From positions 7,910,328 to 7,974,327 of the forward strand of contig NC_017030.1 of the NCBI RefSeq assembly GCF_000255295.1: a DNA stretch of 64,000 bases, read 5' to 3'. The position numbers and the translations under genes were made by a program. Within the stretch, counting starts at the first letter, position 1. Each line of letters begins with the position of its first letter. Positions 54,557-63,008 of this stretch are shown here, piece after piece. The DNA is from Corallococcus coralloides DSM 2259. Lineage in GTDB: Bacteria; Myxococcota; Myxococcia; Myxococcales; Myxococcaceae. The notes under the pieces were generated by a model. That model worked only from the letters and a program-made list of their open reading frames with translations, did not search any database and was not told where the DNA came from.

Positions 54557-54609
54557 AGCACCCGTGCCTGAACGCCGTGGCGCCCGTGAGGAAGCGGGCG
54601 TAAGGCGCT

Positions 54610-55416
54610 TCAGGCCACCTTCGGCCGGGTCCGCTTCCGCTTCGCCGGAGGGGCCCCGCCGTCAATCTCCGCCGCGATGGCCGCGAGCATCCGCGCCCCC
54701 GGGCTCTGGGGTGCGTACTCCCAGATGGTCTTCCCGTGGCTCTGCGCCTCGTCCACCTTGACGCTGTAGCCCAGCGGCGTGGCGGCGAGCGCGTCCGGGA
54801 AGTACGCCCGCAGACGCTCCAGGATGGCCGTGGCCAGCGCCGTCTTGCGGTACAGCGTGGGCACCACCCGGGTGACGCGCAGATCCGAGCGCCCTTCCGC
54901 CTCGCCCACCTGGCGCACCGTCTCCGCCAGCTCGGCGCACCCATCCAGCGCCAGGTACGTCAGCGCCACCGGCACCACCACCTCCGTAGCCGCTACCAGG
55001 ATGTTGCGCGTGGTGAGCCCCATGGATGGAGGCGCGTCGAACAGCACCATGTCGTAGCCCGCGGCTTCCGCTTCCCGCATGCGGTCCGCCAGCCGGTGCG
55101 CGCGCCGGGGGTCCTGCGCCACCACCACCGGGAAGTCCGCCATCTCCTTGTACGCGGGCACCACGTCCAGCCCGCTCACGCCCGTGGGGCACACCACGGA
55201 GGCGAGGGACACCTCCGCGTCGGTGAGCAGGTGGAAGACGTTGCGCGGCAGCGTGCGCACGTCCAGCCCCAGTGACTTGCCCGCGTGGCCCTGCGTGTCC
55301 AGGTCCACCAGCAGCACGCGGCGGCGCTGCTCCAGCGCGAGCCACGCGGCGGTGTTCACCGCGAGCGTCGTCTTGCAGGTGCCGCCCTTCTCGTTGATGA
55401 ACGCAATGCGCCGCAT
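54610..55416 (-). CDS. ParA-family ATPase (MinD/ParA)
   Basis: The ATG at 55416 (MRRIAFINEKGGTCKTT) gives 268 residues; the deviant Walker A KGGTCKTT with signature Lys10 and catalytic Lys15 is at residues 10-17. A Walker A' VDLDTQGH follows near residue 38 and Walker B VLFDAPPSMG near 130, with a Lys/Arg-rich end (PPAKRKRTRPKVA) suited to DNA binding. It is an orphan ParA with no parB or parS seen here. It lies 23 bp downstream of a phasin-like gene on the same strand, so it probably positions a cargo such as a storage granule or protein cluster on the nucleoid. Confidence 0.9.
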   Translation of the reverse strand: MRRIAFINEKGGTCKTTLAVNTAAWLALEQRRRVLLVDLDTQGHAGKSLGLDVRTLPRNVFHLLTDAEVSLASVVCPTGVSGLDVVPAYKEMADFPVVVAQDPRRAHRLADRMREAEAAGYDMVLFDAPPSMGLTTRNILVAATEVVVPVALTYLALDGCAELAETVRQVGEAEGRSDLRVTRVVPTLYRKTALATAILERLRAYFPDALAATPLGYSVKVDEAQSHGKTIWEYAPQSPGARMLAAIAAEIDGGAPPAKRKRTRPKVA

Positions 55417-55439
55417 GGCCTTTGAGGGCTTGCCGCGCC

Positions 55440-55751
55440 CTACCCCTTCTTCTTCGAGGAAGCGTTCGACACCAGCGTGTCCACCTTGCCCTCGACGGAC
55501 GCGAGCAGCCGCTCCAGGTCGTCCACCTTCGAGCGCAGCTGCTCCAGGTCCCCCGTGGACGGCAGGTTCATGGCGGACAGCGCCGTGCGCAGCGCGGTGT
55601 CCAGCGTCCCCTTCGCCGCGAGCGAGCGGGACACCAGCGTCTGCACCGCCGCCACGAACTTCTCGTTGGAGAGCAGCTGCTGCGCGAGCTTGCCCACGCG
55701 CTCCTCGCCCGTCTCCACGAGCTTCTTCATCACCGGGTTGTTCTTGAGCAT
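55440..55751 (-). CDS. Phasin-like or ParA-partner small helical protein
   Basis: The ATG at 55751 (MLKNNPVMKKLVETGEERV) gives 103 residues, all helical: a stretch VGKLAQQLLSNEKFVAAVQTLVSRSLAAKGTLDTALRTAL followed by a coiled-coil end DLEQLRSKVDDLERLLASVEGKVDTLV and a basic tail. This is the phasin/PhaF pattern, and also that of small ParA adaptors. It lies directly upstream of the parA-like gene. It likely binds granules or forms the cargo-side partner of ParA. Divergent from the ArsA operon, with a 196-bp spacer. Confidence 0.8.
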   Translation of the reverse strand: MLKNNPVMKKLVETGEERVGKLAQQLLSNEKFVAAVQTLVSRSLAAKGTLDTALRTALSAMNLPSTGDLEQLRSKVDDLERLLASVEGKVDTLVSNASSKKKG

Positions 55752-55947
55752 GGTCTTGGAACCGTTCAGGTCCGGCCCACCGCGGACACGGCATCTCGGC
55801 CGTCGGGACAAGCGGGACGTCAGGAAGAGGACGCCGCACTCTGGGAGGGGCCAACGCGACGTGTCAAGCAGGGCAACATTGGGGATTTCCGCTCGTGGAC
55901 TCTCGTTGACTCTCCGGGAGCCCATCCCTACGGTTCGCGCGCCCTCT

Positions 55948-56868
55948 ATGGCCGGACTGCTCGACAAACGCCTGTGGATCGTCTCTGGCAAGGGGGGCGT
56001 GGGGAAGACGACCGTCGCCGCCGCCCTGGCCCTCGCCTCCGTGCGCGCTGGCCGGCGCACCCTGGTGTGTGAAGTGAACACCCAGGAGCGCGTCAGCCGC
56101 ATCCTGGAGCTGCCCGAAGCGGGCCCGGAGGTGAAGCTGCTGGAAGAGAACCTCTGGGCGGTGGACGTGCGCCCCCAGGAGGCCATGCGCGAGTACGGCC
56201 TGATGGTCCTGCGCTTCGAGACCCTCTACAAGACGGTCTTCGAGAACCGGCTGGTGCGCTACTTCCTGCGCTTCATCCCGTCGCTCCAGGAGCTGGTGCT
56301 GCTGGGGAAGATCCTCTTCCACCTCCAGGAGAAGCTGCCGGACGGCCGCTGGAAGTACGACACGCTGGTGCTGGACGCGCCGGCCACCGGCCATGCCATC
56401 TCCTTCCTGAGCGTGCCGCAGGTGCTCCTGCAGACGGTGCCGCCGGGGCCCATGACGCGCGAGGCGCTGAAGATGCGCGACCTCCTGGTGGACCCCTCCG
56501 TCACCGCCGCGGTGCTGGTGGCGCTGCCGGAGGAGATGCCGGTGAACGAGGCGCTGGAGCTGCACGGCGCGCTGCGAGACCGGGTGCACATCCGCACGCA
56601 CGCGGCGGTGCTCAACCAGGCCTTCCCCCAGCGCTTCACGGAGGCGGACCTGGAGGCGCTCGCGGGCCACCCGGAGCTCATGCGCGTGGCCCAGGCGCAC
56701 CATGACCGCGCGTCGCAGGCGGTGCTCGCGGGCACGAAGCTGGAGCGCAACCTCCACGCGCCGGTGTACACGGTGCCCAGGTTGTTCGTGCCGCGCTTCG
56801 GACGGGACGCGGTGGAGACGGTGATGGGGCACCTGAACGCGATGGTGACGGGAGGCACGGGAGCATGA
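55948..56868 (+). CDS. ArsA/Get3-like ATPase, signature-Lys copy
   Basis: The 306-residue protein has the ArsA-type P-loop SGKGGVGKTT (residues 13-22) with the signature Lys15 before the main Lys20. Further ArsA motifs follow: DAPATGHA near 137-144 and TEVxNQ-type VLNQAFPQ near 236. It is a dimeric deviant-Walker ATPase. In this family roles range from arsenite export to targeting of tail-anchored proteins; without an arsB the first is unlikely. Its stop overlaps the start of the next ArsA-like gene by 4 nt (ATGA), so a hetero-oligomer is likely. Confidence 0.92.
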   Translation: MAGLLDKRLWIVSGKGGVGKTTVAAALALASVRAGRRTLVCEVNTQERVSRILELPEAGPEVKLLEENLWAVDVRPQEAMREYGLMVLRFETLYKTVFENRLVRYFLRFIPSLQELVLLGKILFHLQEKLPDGRWKYDTLVLDAPATGHAISFLSVPQVLLQTVPPGPMTREALKMRDLLVDPSVTAAVLVALPEEMPVNEALELHGALRDRVHIRTHAAVLNQAFPQRFTEADLEALAGHPELMRVAQAHHDRASQAVLAGTKLERNLHAPVYTVPRLFVPRFGRDAVETVMGHLNAMVTGGTGA

Positions 56869-57977
56869 CAGCGCTGCAAGCGGCGCTCGCGAACAAGCGC
56901 GTGCTCATCTGCGTGGGCTCCGGCGGCGTGGGCAAGACGACGGTGGCGGCCACGCTCGCGCTGCGCGCGGCGGTGGATGGCCGGCCCAGCATCGTGTGCA
57001 CCATCGACCCGGCGAAGCGCCTGGCCAACTCCCTGGGCCTGTCTGGCCTGGGCAACACGGAGGCGGAAGTGCCGGCGTCCGTGCTGGAGCCCCTGGGCGT
57101 GAAGCCCAAGGCGGCCCTGCACGCGATGATGCTGGACATGAAGGCCACCTGGGACGACCTCATCACCCGCGTGGCCCCACCGGAGCAGCGCGAGCGCATC
57201 TTCGCCAACCGCTTCTACCAGTCCCTCTCCACGGCCCTGGCGGGCAGCCAGGAATACATCGCCATGGAGAAGGTCTGGGACCTGCGCCGCCGCAAGGACT
57301 ACGAGCTGGTGGTGCTGGACACGCCGCCCACCGCGCACGCGCTGGACTTCCTGGACGCGCCCAACCGGGTGCTGGACTTCCTGGACAACGAAGCGGCCAA
57401 GTGGCTGCTCACGCCCGCGCTGAAGGCGGGCAAGGTGGGCCTGTCCCTCTTCAACCTGGGCGGCAGCTACGTGACGCGCGCGCTGTCGCGCTTCACCGGC
57501 ACGGAGATGCTCCAGGAGCTGTCTTCCTTCATGCTGACGCTCTCCTCCATGAACGAGGGCTTCCGCGAGCGTGCCCGCGGCGTGCGTGAGCTCCTGGAGG
57601 ACAAGACGACGGGCTTCGTGCTGGTGACGAGCCCCAACCCGGAGCGGCTGGACGAGGCCATCCACTTCCACAAGCTGCTCCAGCAGAACCGCATGGAGAT
57701 GACGGCCATCGTGGTGAACCGCGTGCACCCGCTGCCCACCCAGGAGCAGTGGGCGGACGCGGCCACGCTGACGCCCACCCGGCGCGCGAAGGTGGAGGAG
57801 ACGCTGCGCGAGCTCCAGGTGCTGGCGCAGCAGGACCTGGAGGGCATGGCGCAGCTGCGCGAGGCCTGTCCGGGCACGCCCCTCATCCAGGTGCCGCGCT
57901 TCGGGCTGGACGTGCACGACCTCACCGCGCTGTGGGGCACCGGCCGCTACCTCCTGGGCGACGACGTCCTCGCCTGA
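56865..57977 (+). CDS. ArsA/Get3-like ATPase, second copy lacking the signature Lys
   Basis: The 370-residue protein has P-loop GSGGVGKTT (residues 18-26); the signature Lys of the KGGVGKT motif is Ser19, while the main Lys24 stays. Other motifs are intact: TIDPAKRLANSLG near 47-59, LDTPPTAHALDF near 154-165 and VVNRVHP near 283. It is coupled to the upstream paralogue, with which it probably forms a complex. Such mixed pairs are typical of myxobacteria and actinobacteria. The end is followed by a nested hairpin. Confidence 0.92.
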   Translation: MTALQAALANKRVLICVGSGGVGKTTVAATLALRAAVDGRPSIVCTIDPAKRLANSLGLSGLGNTEAEVPASVLEPLGVKPKAALHAMMLDMKATWDDLITRVAPPEQRERIFANRFYQSLSTALAGSQEYIAMEKVWDLRRRKDYELVVLDTPPTAHALDFLDAPNRVLDFLDNEAAKWLLTPALKAGKVGLSLFNLGGSYVTRALSRFTGTEMLQELSSFMLTLSSMNEGFRERARGVRELLEDKTTGFVLVTSPNPERLDEAIHFHKLLQQNRMEMTAIVVNRVHPLPTQEQWADAATLTPTRRAKVEETLRELQVLAQQDLEGMAQLREACPGTPLIQVPRFGLDVHDLTALWGTGRYLLGDDVLA

Positions 57978-58001
57978 GCGCCCTCCCCCACTCCGCGTGA
58001 C

Positions 58002-58038
58002 GCGCCGGAGGCCCGGAGCCGCCGGGCATTTCCGGCGC
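58002..58038 (+). terminator. Nested hairpin at the end of the ArsA operon
   Basis: GCGCCGGA (58002-58009) pairs with TCCGGCGC (58031-58038); inside, GCCCGG pairs with CCGGGC around an AGCCG loop. The stem is strong but no T-tract follows, so it may be a Rho-dependent end or an mRNA stabiliser. Confidence 0.6.
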
Positions 58039-58188
58039 GAGGGGGCGTTCATCCCGGGCGGCAAGGCACCCGGGGCCTTCCCGCATTAGACTGGCGGGCT
58101 CCGGAAGCACCGCGGAAGAGCCCTTCGGGAACCTGGCGGGTCTCCGGGGTGTCGATGTCCGGGGCCGCACCGGATGGGAGTGAGCTGC

Positions 58189-59373
58189 ATGCACGGCAGG
58201 AAGCGGATGGAGGCAACCGGAGTCGCCCGGCGGTGGCTGTGGGTGGGCGTGTTGGGCCTGGGCCTGACGCTCACGGGCTGCCGCACCACGGGCGGGGCGG
58301 CGAAGCCGGACGCCACGGCGAACAAGCAGGTCGTGGAGTTCGACCCCGTCACGGTGACGGCGGACCTGGAGCTGGACAAGCTCAACGACGAGGAGCTCTT
58401 CGCGGGCGGCACCTCCGCCTTCGCCGCCAACGACTTCAAGCAGGCGGCGCGCTACTTCGGCCGGCTCGCGGACTTCCACCCCAACAGCCCGCACCGCCGG
58501 CAGGCCCTCTACAACGCGGGCCTCGCGCACCAGCGCCTCAAGGAGTGGGACGACGCCTACGGGCGCTTCTCCGAGCTGGCGGAGCCGGAGAAGGGCCAGG
58601 GCGACGCGCTGGACGCGTCCTTCCGCGTGGCGGAGTCGCTCTACCACCTGGAGCGCTACGAGGAGGCGGTGAAGCTCCTGACGACGCTGGCCGCGCGCGC
58701 GGACCTGCCCGCGGGCCGCCGCATCGAGGCCCAGGTGCAGCAGGGCATCTGCCAGGTGGAGGCCGGCCGCACCGACGACGCGGAAGCGACGCTGCGCAAG
58801 GCGCTGGCCGCGTATGACGCCCTGCCGGACAAGGCGGAGGTGGAGGACTACTTCCCCGCGCAGGCGCACTTCTTCGTCGGTGAAATCTACCGGCTGCACT
58901 ACGAGGCCGTGAAGCTGGAGGCCAGCCGGGGCAGCGACGGACTGGCGCAGGACCTCAACTACAAGGCGGAGCTGCTGTTGTCCGCGCAGGGCCACTACCT
59001 GCGCTCCATCCGCGTGGGCAACGGCTACTGGGCCACCGCCGCGGGCGCGCAGATTGGCGCCCTGTACGAAAACCTCTACGAGCACATGGTGAACTCGCCC
59101 ACGCCCCCGGAGCTCAACGCCGAGGAGGCGGAGGTCTACCGCCAGGAGCTGCGCAAGAAGATCCGCGTGCTGCTCACCAAGTCCATCAACATCTACGAAC
59201 GCACGCTGGAAGCCGCCGAGCGCATCGGTTCACAGAACGCCTTCGTGGACCGCACCCGCCAGAGCCTGGAGAAGGTGAAGTCGCTCCTGCTCGCGGACGC
59301 GGACGCCGACACGGAGTCGGAAGGGGTCTCCGTGCCCATGCCCGCCTCCAACGCGGGCGCGAAGCACCGCTAG
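58189..59373 (+). CDS. TPR-repeat lipoprotein
   Basis: The ATG at 58189 (MHGRKRMEATGVARRW) is chosen because GGGAGTGAG lies 8 nt before it; 58174 and 58207 are also in frame. The 394-residue protein has a lipobox LTLTGC (Cys31 from this start) and a series of TPR units (about residues 75-190: AARYFGRLADFHPNSPHRRQALYNAGLAHQRL, FRVAESLYHLERYEEAVKLL and so on) then a long helical part. It is probably a periplasmic scaffold, as in the outer-membrane gliding, pilotin or secretion lipoproteins of myxobacteria; I cannot say which. A -10-like TAGACT (58087-58092) lies upstream. Confidence 0.85.
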   Translation: MHGRKRMEATGVARRWLWVGVLGLGLTLTGCRTTGGAAKPDATANKQVVEFDPVTVTADLELDKLNDEELFAGGTSAFAANDFKQAARYFGRLADFHPNSPHRRQALYNAGLAHQRLKEWDDAYGRFSELAEPEKGQGDALDASFRVAESLYHLERYEEAVKLLTTLAARADLPAGRRIEAQVQQGICQVEAGRTDDAEATLRKALAAYDALPDKAEVEDYFPAQAHFFVGEIYRLHYEAVKLEASRGSDGLAQDLNYKAELLLSAQGHYLRSIRVGNGYWATAAGAQIGALYENLYEHMVNSPTPPELNAEEAEVYRQELRKKIRVLLTKSINIYERTLEAAERIGSQNAFVDRTRQSLEKVKSLLLADADADTESEGVSVPMPASNAGAKHR

Positions 59374-59388
59374 CGCCCGCCGCCGGCC

Positions 59389-60585
59389 ATGGAACCGCTC
59401 TTCACCCCGGAGCAGCTCGCCGACATCCACGCCTACCACCAGCCCTATTACATCCGGGCGGCGGTGGACCCGCTGGTGCGGCTGGCCCTGTCGGCGCTCA
59501 TCCTGGCCGTGCTCGTGCGGCCCGTGTACCGGGGGGCGACGGCCGCGGCGGCGGCGCTGGAGCGCAGGTTCGGAGGCAAGCTGCGCAAGGCCCCGGTGAG
59601 CCGCGCCTTCTTCAGCGCCATGGACCGGCTGTGGGGCGAGACTGGCTGGGGGGCCGCGCTCCTCTTCGCGCTCTTCATCGACCTGGCCACCCAGCTGCTC
59701 TACGCCCCCGCGACCGTGTACTTCTTCTACGTGCTGGAGCACCGGCACGGCCTGTCCAACGACACGCCCGCGACCTTCGCGTGGATGTGGTTCAAGAGCA
59801 CCCTCGTGGGCGCCATCGCCCTGACGGCGCTCGTGGTCGGCTTGTATGGCCTGGCCCGCCGCGTGCGCCGGTGGTGGCTGGTGCTGGGCGTGCCCGTGGC
59901 CCTGCTGATGCTGGTGTCCTCCGCCCTGGACCCGTACCGCGCCCGCCTCTACTACGACCAGACGCCCTTGCAGGAGGGGCCGCTGCGCTCGCGCATCACC
60001 GAGCTCATGCGCAAGGCGGACATCACCTTCTCCGACGTGGTGGTGGAGAAGACGTCCGTGCAGTCCAAGCGCATCCAGGCGTACTTCGCCGGCCAGGGCC
60101 CCACGCGCACCATCGTCCTCAACGACGTCATCCTGAGTGAGCTCGCGGAGGACGAAATCCTGGCCGCGGTGGCGCATGAGGCCGGCCACGTGAACGAGCC
60201 CCGCTGGCCCGGCCGCATCGTCGCCTCGCTCGCGGTGCTGGCCCTGCTCTTCCTCATCGACCAGTTGCTGCGCCTGTCCGCCCGCCGGGGCTGGTGGGGC
60301 GTCCAGCGCTCGGGCGACATCCGCACCCTGCCGCTTGTCTCGCTGGTGGTGTTCCTCCTCATCACGCTCGCGGCCCCTGTGTCCGGGGCGCTCTCCCGCG
60401 AGCGCGAGCGCGAGGCGGACCGCTACGGCCTGAACCTCACCGGCGACCCTGGCGCCTTCCGCCGCATGCTGGTGAAGGCCGCCCGGGTGAACAAGATGGA
60501 CCCCGAGCCTCCCCGCTGGGTCGTGCTCAAGGGCATGAGCCATCCCCCCATCGGGGAACGGCTCACCGCGCTCGACACGCCCTGA
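59389..60585 (+). CDS. M48-family membrane metalloprotease (Ste24/HtpX-like)
   Basis: The 398-residue protein has the M48 zinc motif HEAGH (His263, Glu264, His267) and the third ligand Glu342 in EREREADRYG. Six or seven membrane helices flank the catalytic domain: about residues 28-48, 92-115, 135-155, 165-180, 280-298 and 315-335. The long N-terminal membrane part and the HLSNDTPATFAWMW-like loop are as in Ste24/CAAX-type peptidases. It digests membrane or misfolded proteins. It follows the TPR lipoprotein gene by 15 bp, probably co-transcribed. A long-range inverted repeat lies after its stop. Confidence 0.93.
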   Translation: MEPLFTPEQLADIHAYHQPYYIRAAVDPLVRLALSALILAVLVRPVYRGATAAAAALERRFGGKLRKAPVSRAFFSAMDRLWGETGWGAALLFALFIDLATQLLYAPATVYFFYVLEHRHGLSNDTPATFAWMWFKSTLVGAIALTALVVGLYGLARRVRRWWLVLGVPVALLMLVSSALDPYRARLYYDQTPLQEGPLRSRITELMRKADITFSDVVVEKTSVQSKRIQAYFAGQGPTRTIVLNDVILSELAEDEILAAVAHEAGHVNEPRWPGRIVASLAVLALLFLIDQLLRLSARRGWWGVQRSGDIRTLPLVSLVVFLLITLAAPVSGALSREREREADRYGLNLTGDPGAFRRMLVKAARVNKMDPEPPRWVVLKGMSHPPIGERLTALDTP

Positions 60586-60589
60586 GCTT

Positions 60590-60710
60590 GTTTCAAGAAG
60601 CCGCCGGTGGATGGGCCTCCACGCCATTCCCCCTCGCCATCCAGGCCCACCCTCCGGCGACCGCCCCCGGACTGCTCCCCAACCGTCCGGCGGCACAGCC
60701 GTCTTGAAAC
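60590..60710. repeat. Long-range inverted repeat between convergent genes
   Basis: GTTTCAAGA (60590-60598) and GCCGCCGG (60600-60607) are matched in inverted order by CCGGCGGC (60687-60694) and TCTTGAAAC (60702-60710). The two stems (9 and 8 bp) share a small asymmetric internal loop and enclose about 79 nt. It lies between the M48 gene and the convergent TPR gene and may act as a bidirectional terminator or decayed mobile-element end. Confidence 0.6.
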
Positions 60711-60728
60711 GTCTCTCCCTTCACCCCC

Positions 60729-61253
60729 TCACGTCGGCGGAGCGCCCTCCTTCAGCTTCTCCACCGCCACCAGGGTGATGGCCTTCACCAGGGCCTTCGC
60801 GCGGCGTCCCGCGGACGTCTCGCCATGCGGATCCACCTCCACCGCGTTGGCGATGTCCGTGAAGCCCTGCCGCTCGCCCCGGCGCAGGTGCAGCTCGCCC
60901 CGGCCCGTCAGCGCCACGGGGTTGCGCGGGTCTCCGGCCAGCGCGTGCGTGTACTCGGTGAGCGCGTCCTCCACCCTGCCGAGCTTCTGGTACACCGTGC
61001 CCAGCGCCGCGTGCGCCGCGGAGTCCTTCGGGTTCCCCTCCACGAGCCCCTCGAAGAGGATGCGCGCCTCCTCCAGCCGGCCCGCCGCCGCCAGGTCGCA
61101 GCCCACCTGCGCGATGGCCTTCGCCTCCTCGAAGGTCATCCCCTCCACCTCCGCCCAGGTGGTCTCCCCTCGCGCGAACGCCTTCAGCCTGCGCGCCGTT
61201 CCGGTCTCCATCGTCAGTCCCTCGCCGCCTTCGTGCTTGATGATGCGTCCCAT
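60729..61253 (-). CDS. TPR chaperone of LcrH/SycD type
   Basis: The ATG at 61253 (MGRIIKHEGGEG) is preceded by GAGGG; a GTG at 61265 overlapping the upstream stop (GTGA) is also in frame and would add four residues. The 174-residue protein has three TPR units in the order of class II type III secretion chaperones (about residues 44-140): AIAQVGCDLAAAGRLEEARILFEGLVEGNP, SAAHAALGTVYQKLGRVEDALTEYTHALAGDP, and PVALTGRGELHLRRGERQGF. Such chaperones bind translocator proteins. It lies directly downstream of the NolX/HrpF-like gene, exactly the usual translocator-chaperone arrangement, so I infer it serves that protein. Cytosolic. Confidence 0.83.
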   Translation of the reverse strand: MGRIIKHEGGEGLTMETGTARRLKAFARGETTWAEVEGMTFEEAKAIAQVGCDLAAAGRLEEARILFEGLVEGNPKDSAAHAALGTVYQKLGRVEDALTEYTHALAGDPRNPVALTGRGELHLRRGERQGFTDIANAVEVDPHGETSAGRRAKALVKAITLVAVEKLKEGAPPT

Positions 61254-61261
61254 GGCGGCCC

Positions 61262-62797
61262 TCACGCGCTGCGCAGGTTGGAGATGGCCGTCTTCGCCAT
61301 CTCGTTGAACTTCGACGACATGTTGCTCATCAGGTCGAACATGGCCTTGCGCTTCTCCATCAGCGTCTGAAGCCGCAGCTCCAGCTCCTTCATGCTCGTG
61401 TCCAGCTTCGCGCCGCGCGCCTTGTCCGAGTCGCTGTTGCCCAACGTGGCGCGCTCCTCGCGGGCGCTGGCCATCTCGTTCATCACGTCCATCAGCTCGC
61501 CGTCGGTGTCCTCGGCGATGCCCATGAGCAGGGCCTGCACCTTCTGCTCGATGCTCATGTTCGGGTTGTCCACGATGTCGCGCGCCCGCGAGCCGCCCGT
61601 GCTCCGGCCGCCGCCGCTCGACGGCTTCGGCACCGAGTCCAGCGCCGCGTCCAGGTCCTGCCAGCTGGTGACGCCGTCCCGGCCGCCGCCCGCCGCCATC
61701 TCCAGGCGGTGCCAGTACTCCGGGTGGTCCGTGAAGAACTGCGCGGCGCGCTTGAGCGTGGAGGACGCCGCCGGGCTGTCCAGCACCGCCTCCAGGTCCG
61801 CCATCGTCAGCTTGCCGTCCTTCGTCCCCTTCGCCGTGTCGAAGGTGTCCCAGTTCTCGTCCAGCACCTGGAGCGCGTCGGCGTACTCCTTGAGGTCCGG
61901 ATCCACCGCCCCCGAGCCTCCGCTGCCCCCCGGCCGCCCCGTGCCCCCGGTGCTTCCGCCGCCCTGGCCCGGCCGGCCCGACACGCCCCCCTCCGAGCCC
62001 CCCGTGCCGGTGCCCGGCCGCCCCGTCCCGCCGGTGCCCGGCCGACCTGCCCCGCTGCCCGGCCGGGAGCCACCGCCAGTGGTGGGCGGCGCGCAGTCCG
62101 ACGGCGCCGGCTCACAATCCTTCGGGGAGGGGGACGGGCGGCCCGGCCGCTCCGGACGCCCGTACTTCGCGAACTCCGCGGCCAGCCGCTTGGACTCCTG
62201 CTGGAGGCCCATCAGCTCGATGCGGTCATCGTTCATGCCCGGCAGCTTCAGCGTCAGGAGGCTCTTCTTCGCCGTGTCCACCAGTTCGAAGAAGGTGCGG
62301 TTGTCGACGAGGAACCTCGCCGCGTCCCGGAGCGAGGGCGACACGTTCTTGTCCTGGGAGATGCGCTGGAGGTCCGCGTGCGACAGCGAGCCGTCCTTCT
62401 TGCCGTCCAGCAGGTCCAGGTAGCCGAAGTTCGCCTCCAGCGTGCGCAGCGAGTCCGCGTAGTCCAGCAGCTTGGGGTCCAGCGGGCTGCGGCTTCCGGA
62501 GGTGCCCCCCGCCTGCGAAGCGCCCGGCGAAGCGGAGCCCGCATAGCCCGCGCCCGCCTTCGCCGCGTCCTGGGGCGCGCAGTACTCCGTCTTCGCGGAT
62601 GGGTTCTTCTTCAGCTCGTCCGCCACGCCCAGCGCGCCGCTGGCCGCCATCATCACGTTGCCGCTCATCACCCCCGCGGCCGTCTTGATGGAGTTCGTGA
62701 GGACGGGGGGAAGCCCCAGGGCGTCCCCCGCCAGGTCGGCCACGGCGGTCATCGGACCGCCCAGCAGGTTCGCCACGCCTTTCAGGATGTCGAGCAT
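61262..62797 (-). CDS. NolX/HrpF-like protein with two helical repeat modules (type III secretion substrate candidate)
   Basis: The 511-residue protein starts at 62797 (MLDILKGVANLLGG) with GGGAG upstream. Two modules of the NolX/HrpF type are seen: residues ~108-178 (LDYADSLRTLEANFGYLDLL, DGKKDGSLSHADLQ, LRDAARFLVDNRTFFELVDTA) and ~300-386 (LKEYADALQVLDENWDTFDTA, DGKLTMADLEAV, LKRAAQFFTDHPEYWHRLE). A Gly/Pro/Ser linker (GRPGTGGTGRPG-like, ~215-298) separates them. The last 100 residues form a helical region like secreted filament proteins. There is no Sec signal. HrpF/NolX are type III translocators of plant-associated bacteria; here the companion chaperone follows. A role in a type III-like secretion or predation apparatus is inferred. 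Confidence 0.82.
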   Translation of the reverse strand: MLDILKGVANLLGGPMTAVADLAGDALGLPPVLTNSIKTAAGVMSGNVMMAASGALGVADELKKNPSAKTEYCAPQDAAKAGAGYAGSASPGASQAGGTSGSRSPLDPKLLDYADSLRTLEANFGYLDLLDGKKDGSLSHADLQRISQDKNVSPSLRDAARFLVDNRTFFELVDTAKKSLLTLKLPGMNDDRIELMGLQQESKRLAAEFAKYGRPERPGRPSPSPKDCEPAPSDCAPPTTGGGSRPGSGAGRPGTGGTGRPGTGTGGSEGGVSGRPGQGGGSTGGTGRPGGSGGSGAVDPDLKEYADALQVLDENWDTFDTAKGTKDGKLTMADLEAVLDSPAASSTLKRAAQFFTDHPEYWHRLEMAAGGGRDGVTSWQDLDAALDSVPKPSSGGGRSTGGSRARDIVDNPNMSIEQKVQALLMGIAEDTDGELMDVMNEMASAREERATLGNSDSDKARGAKLDTSMKELELRLQTLMEKRKAMFDLMSNMSSKFNEMAKTAISNLRSA

Positions 62798-62993
62798 CGA
62801 TACTCCCGCGCGACGGGTTGAAGTGGGTGCTGCCGGGTGCCGCGCGCCGTCTCTTCGGACGCGGACGGGCATTGCAGCGGCGGTGCCGGGCGCACCGGCG
62901 CGCGGGGCGAGTCGAAACGCGGGGTTGGCCCACGGGGTCCCCCCGCCGCGTCCCCACCCACGGACGGGTCGGTCCGCGACGGAGGATTGCGGC

Positions 62994-62999
62994 TAGAGT
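62994..62999 (+). promoter_or_regulatory. Possible -10 element of ruvX
   Basis: TAGAGT lies nine bases before the ruvX ATG and no Shine-Dalgarno site precedes it. It resembles the other A/T-poor -10 blocks seen just before start codons in this window (10979, 33814). Confidence 0.3.
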
Positions 63000-63008
63000 C
63001 CCGCGCCC

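Noticed and set aside
54610-55416. Chromosome origin parABS locus
   Set aside because: No parB gene and no parS-like palindrome (TGTTCCACGTGGAACA) was seen, and the partner gene is phasin-like.
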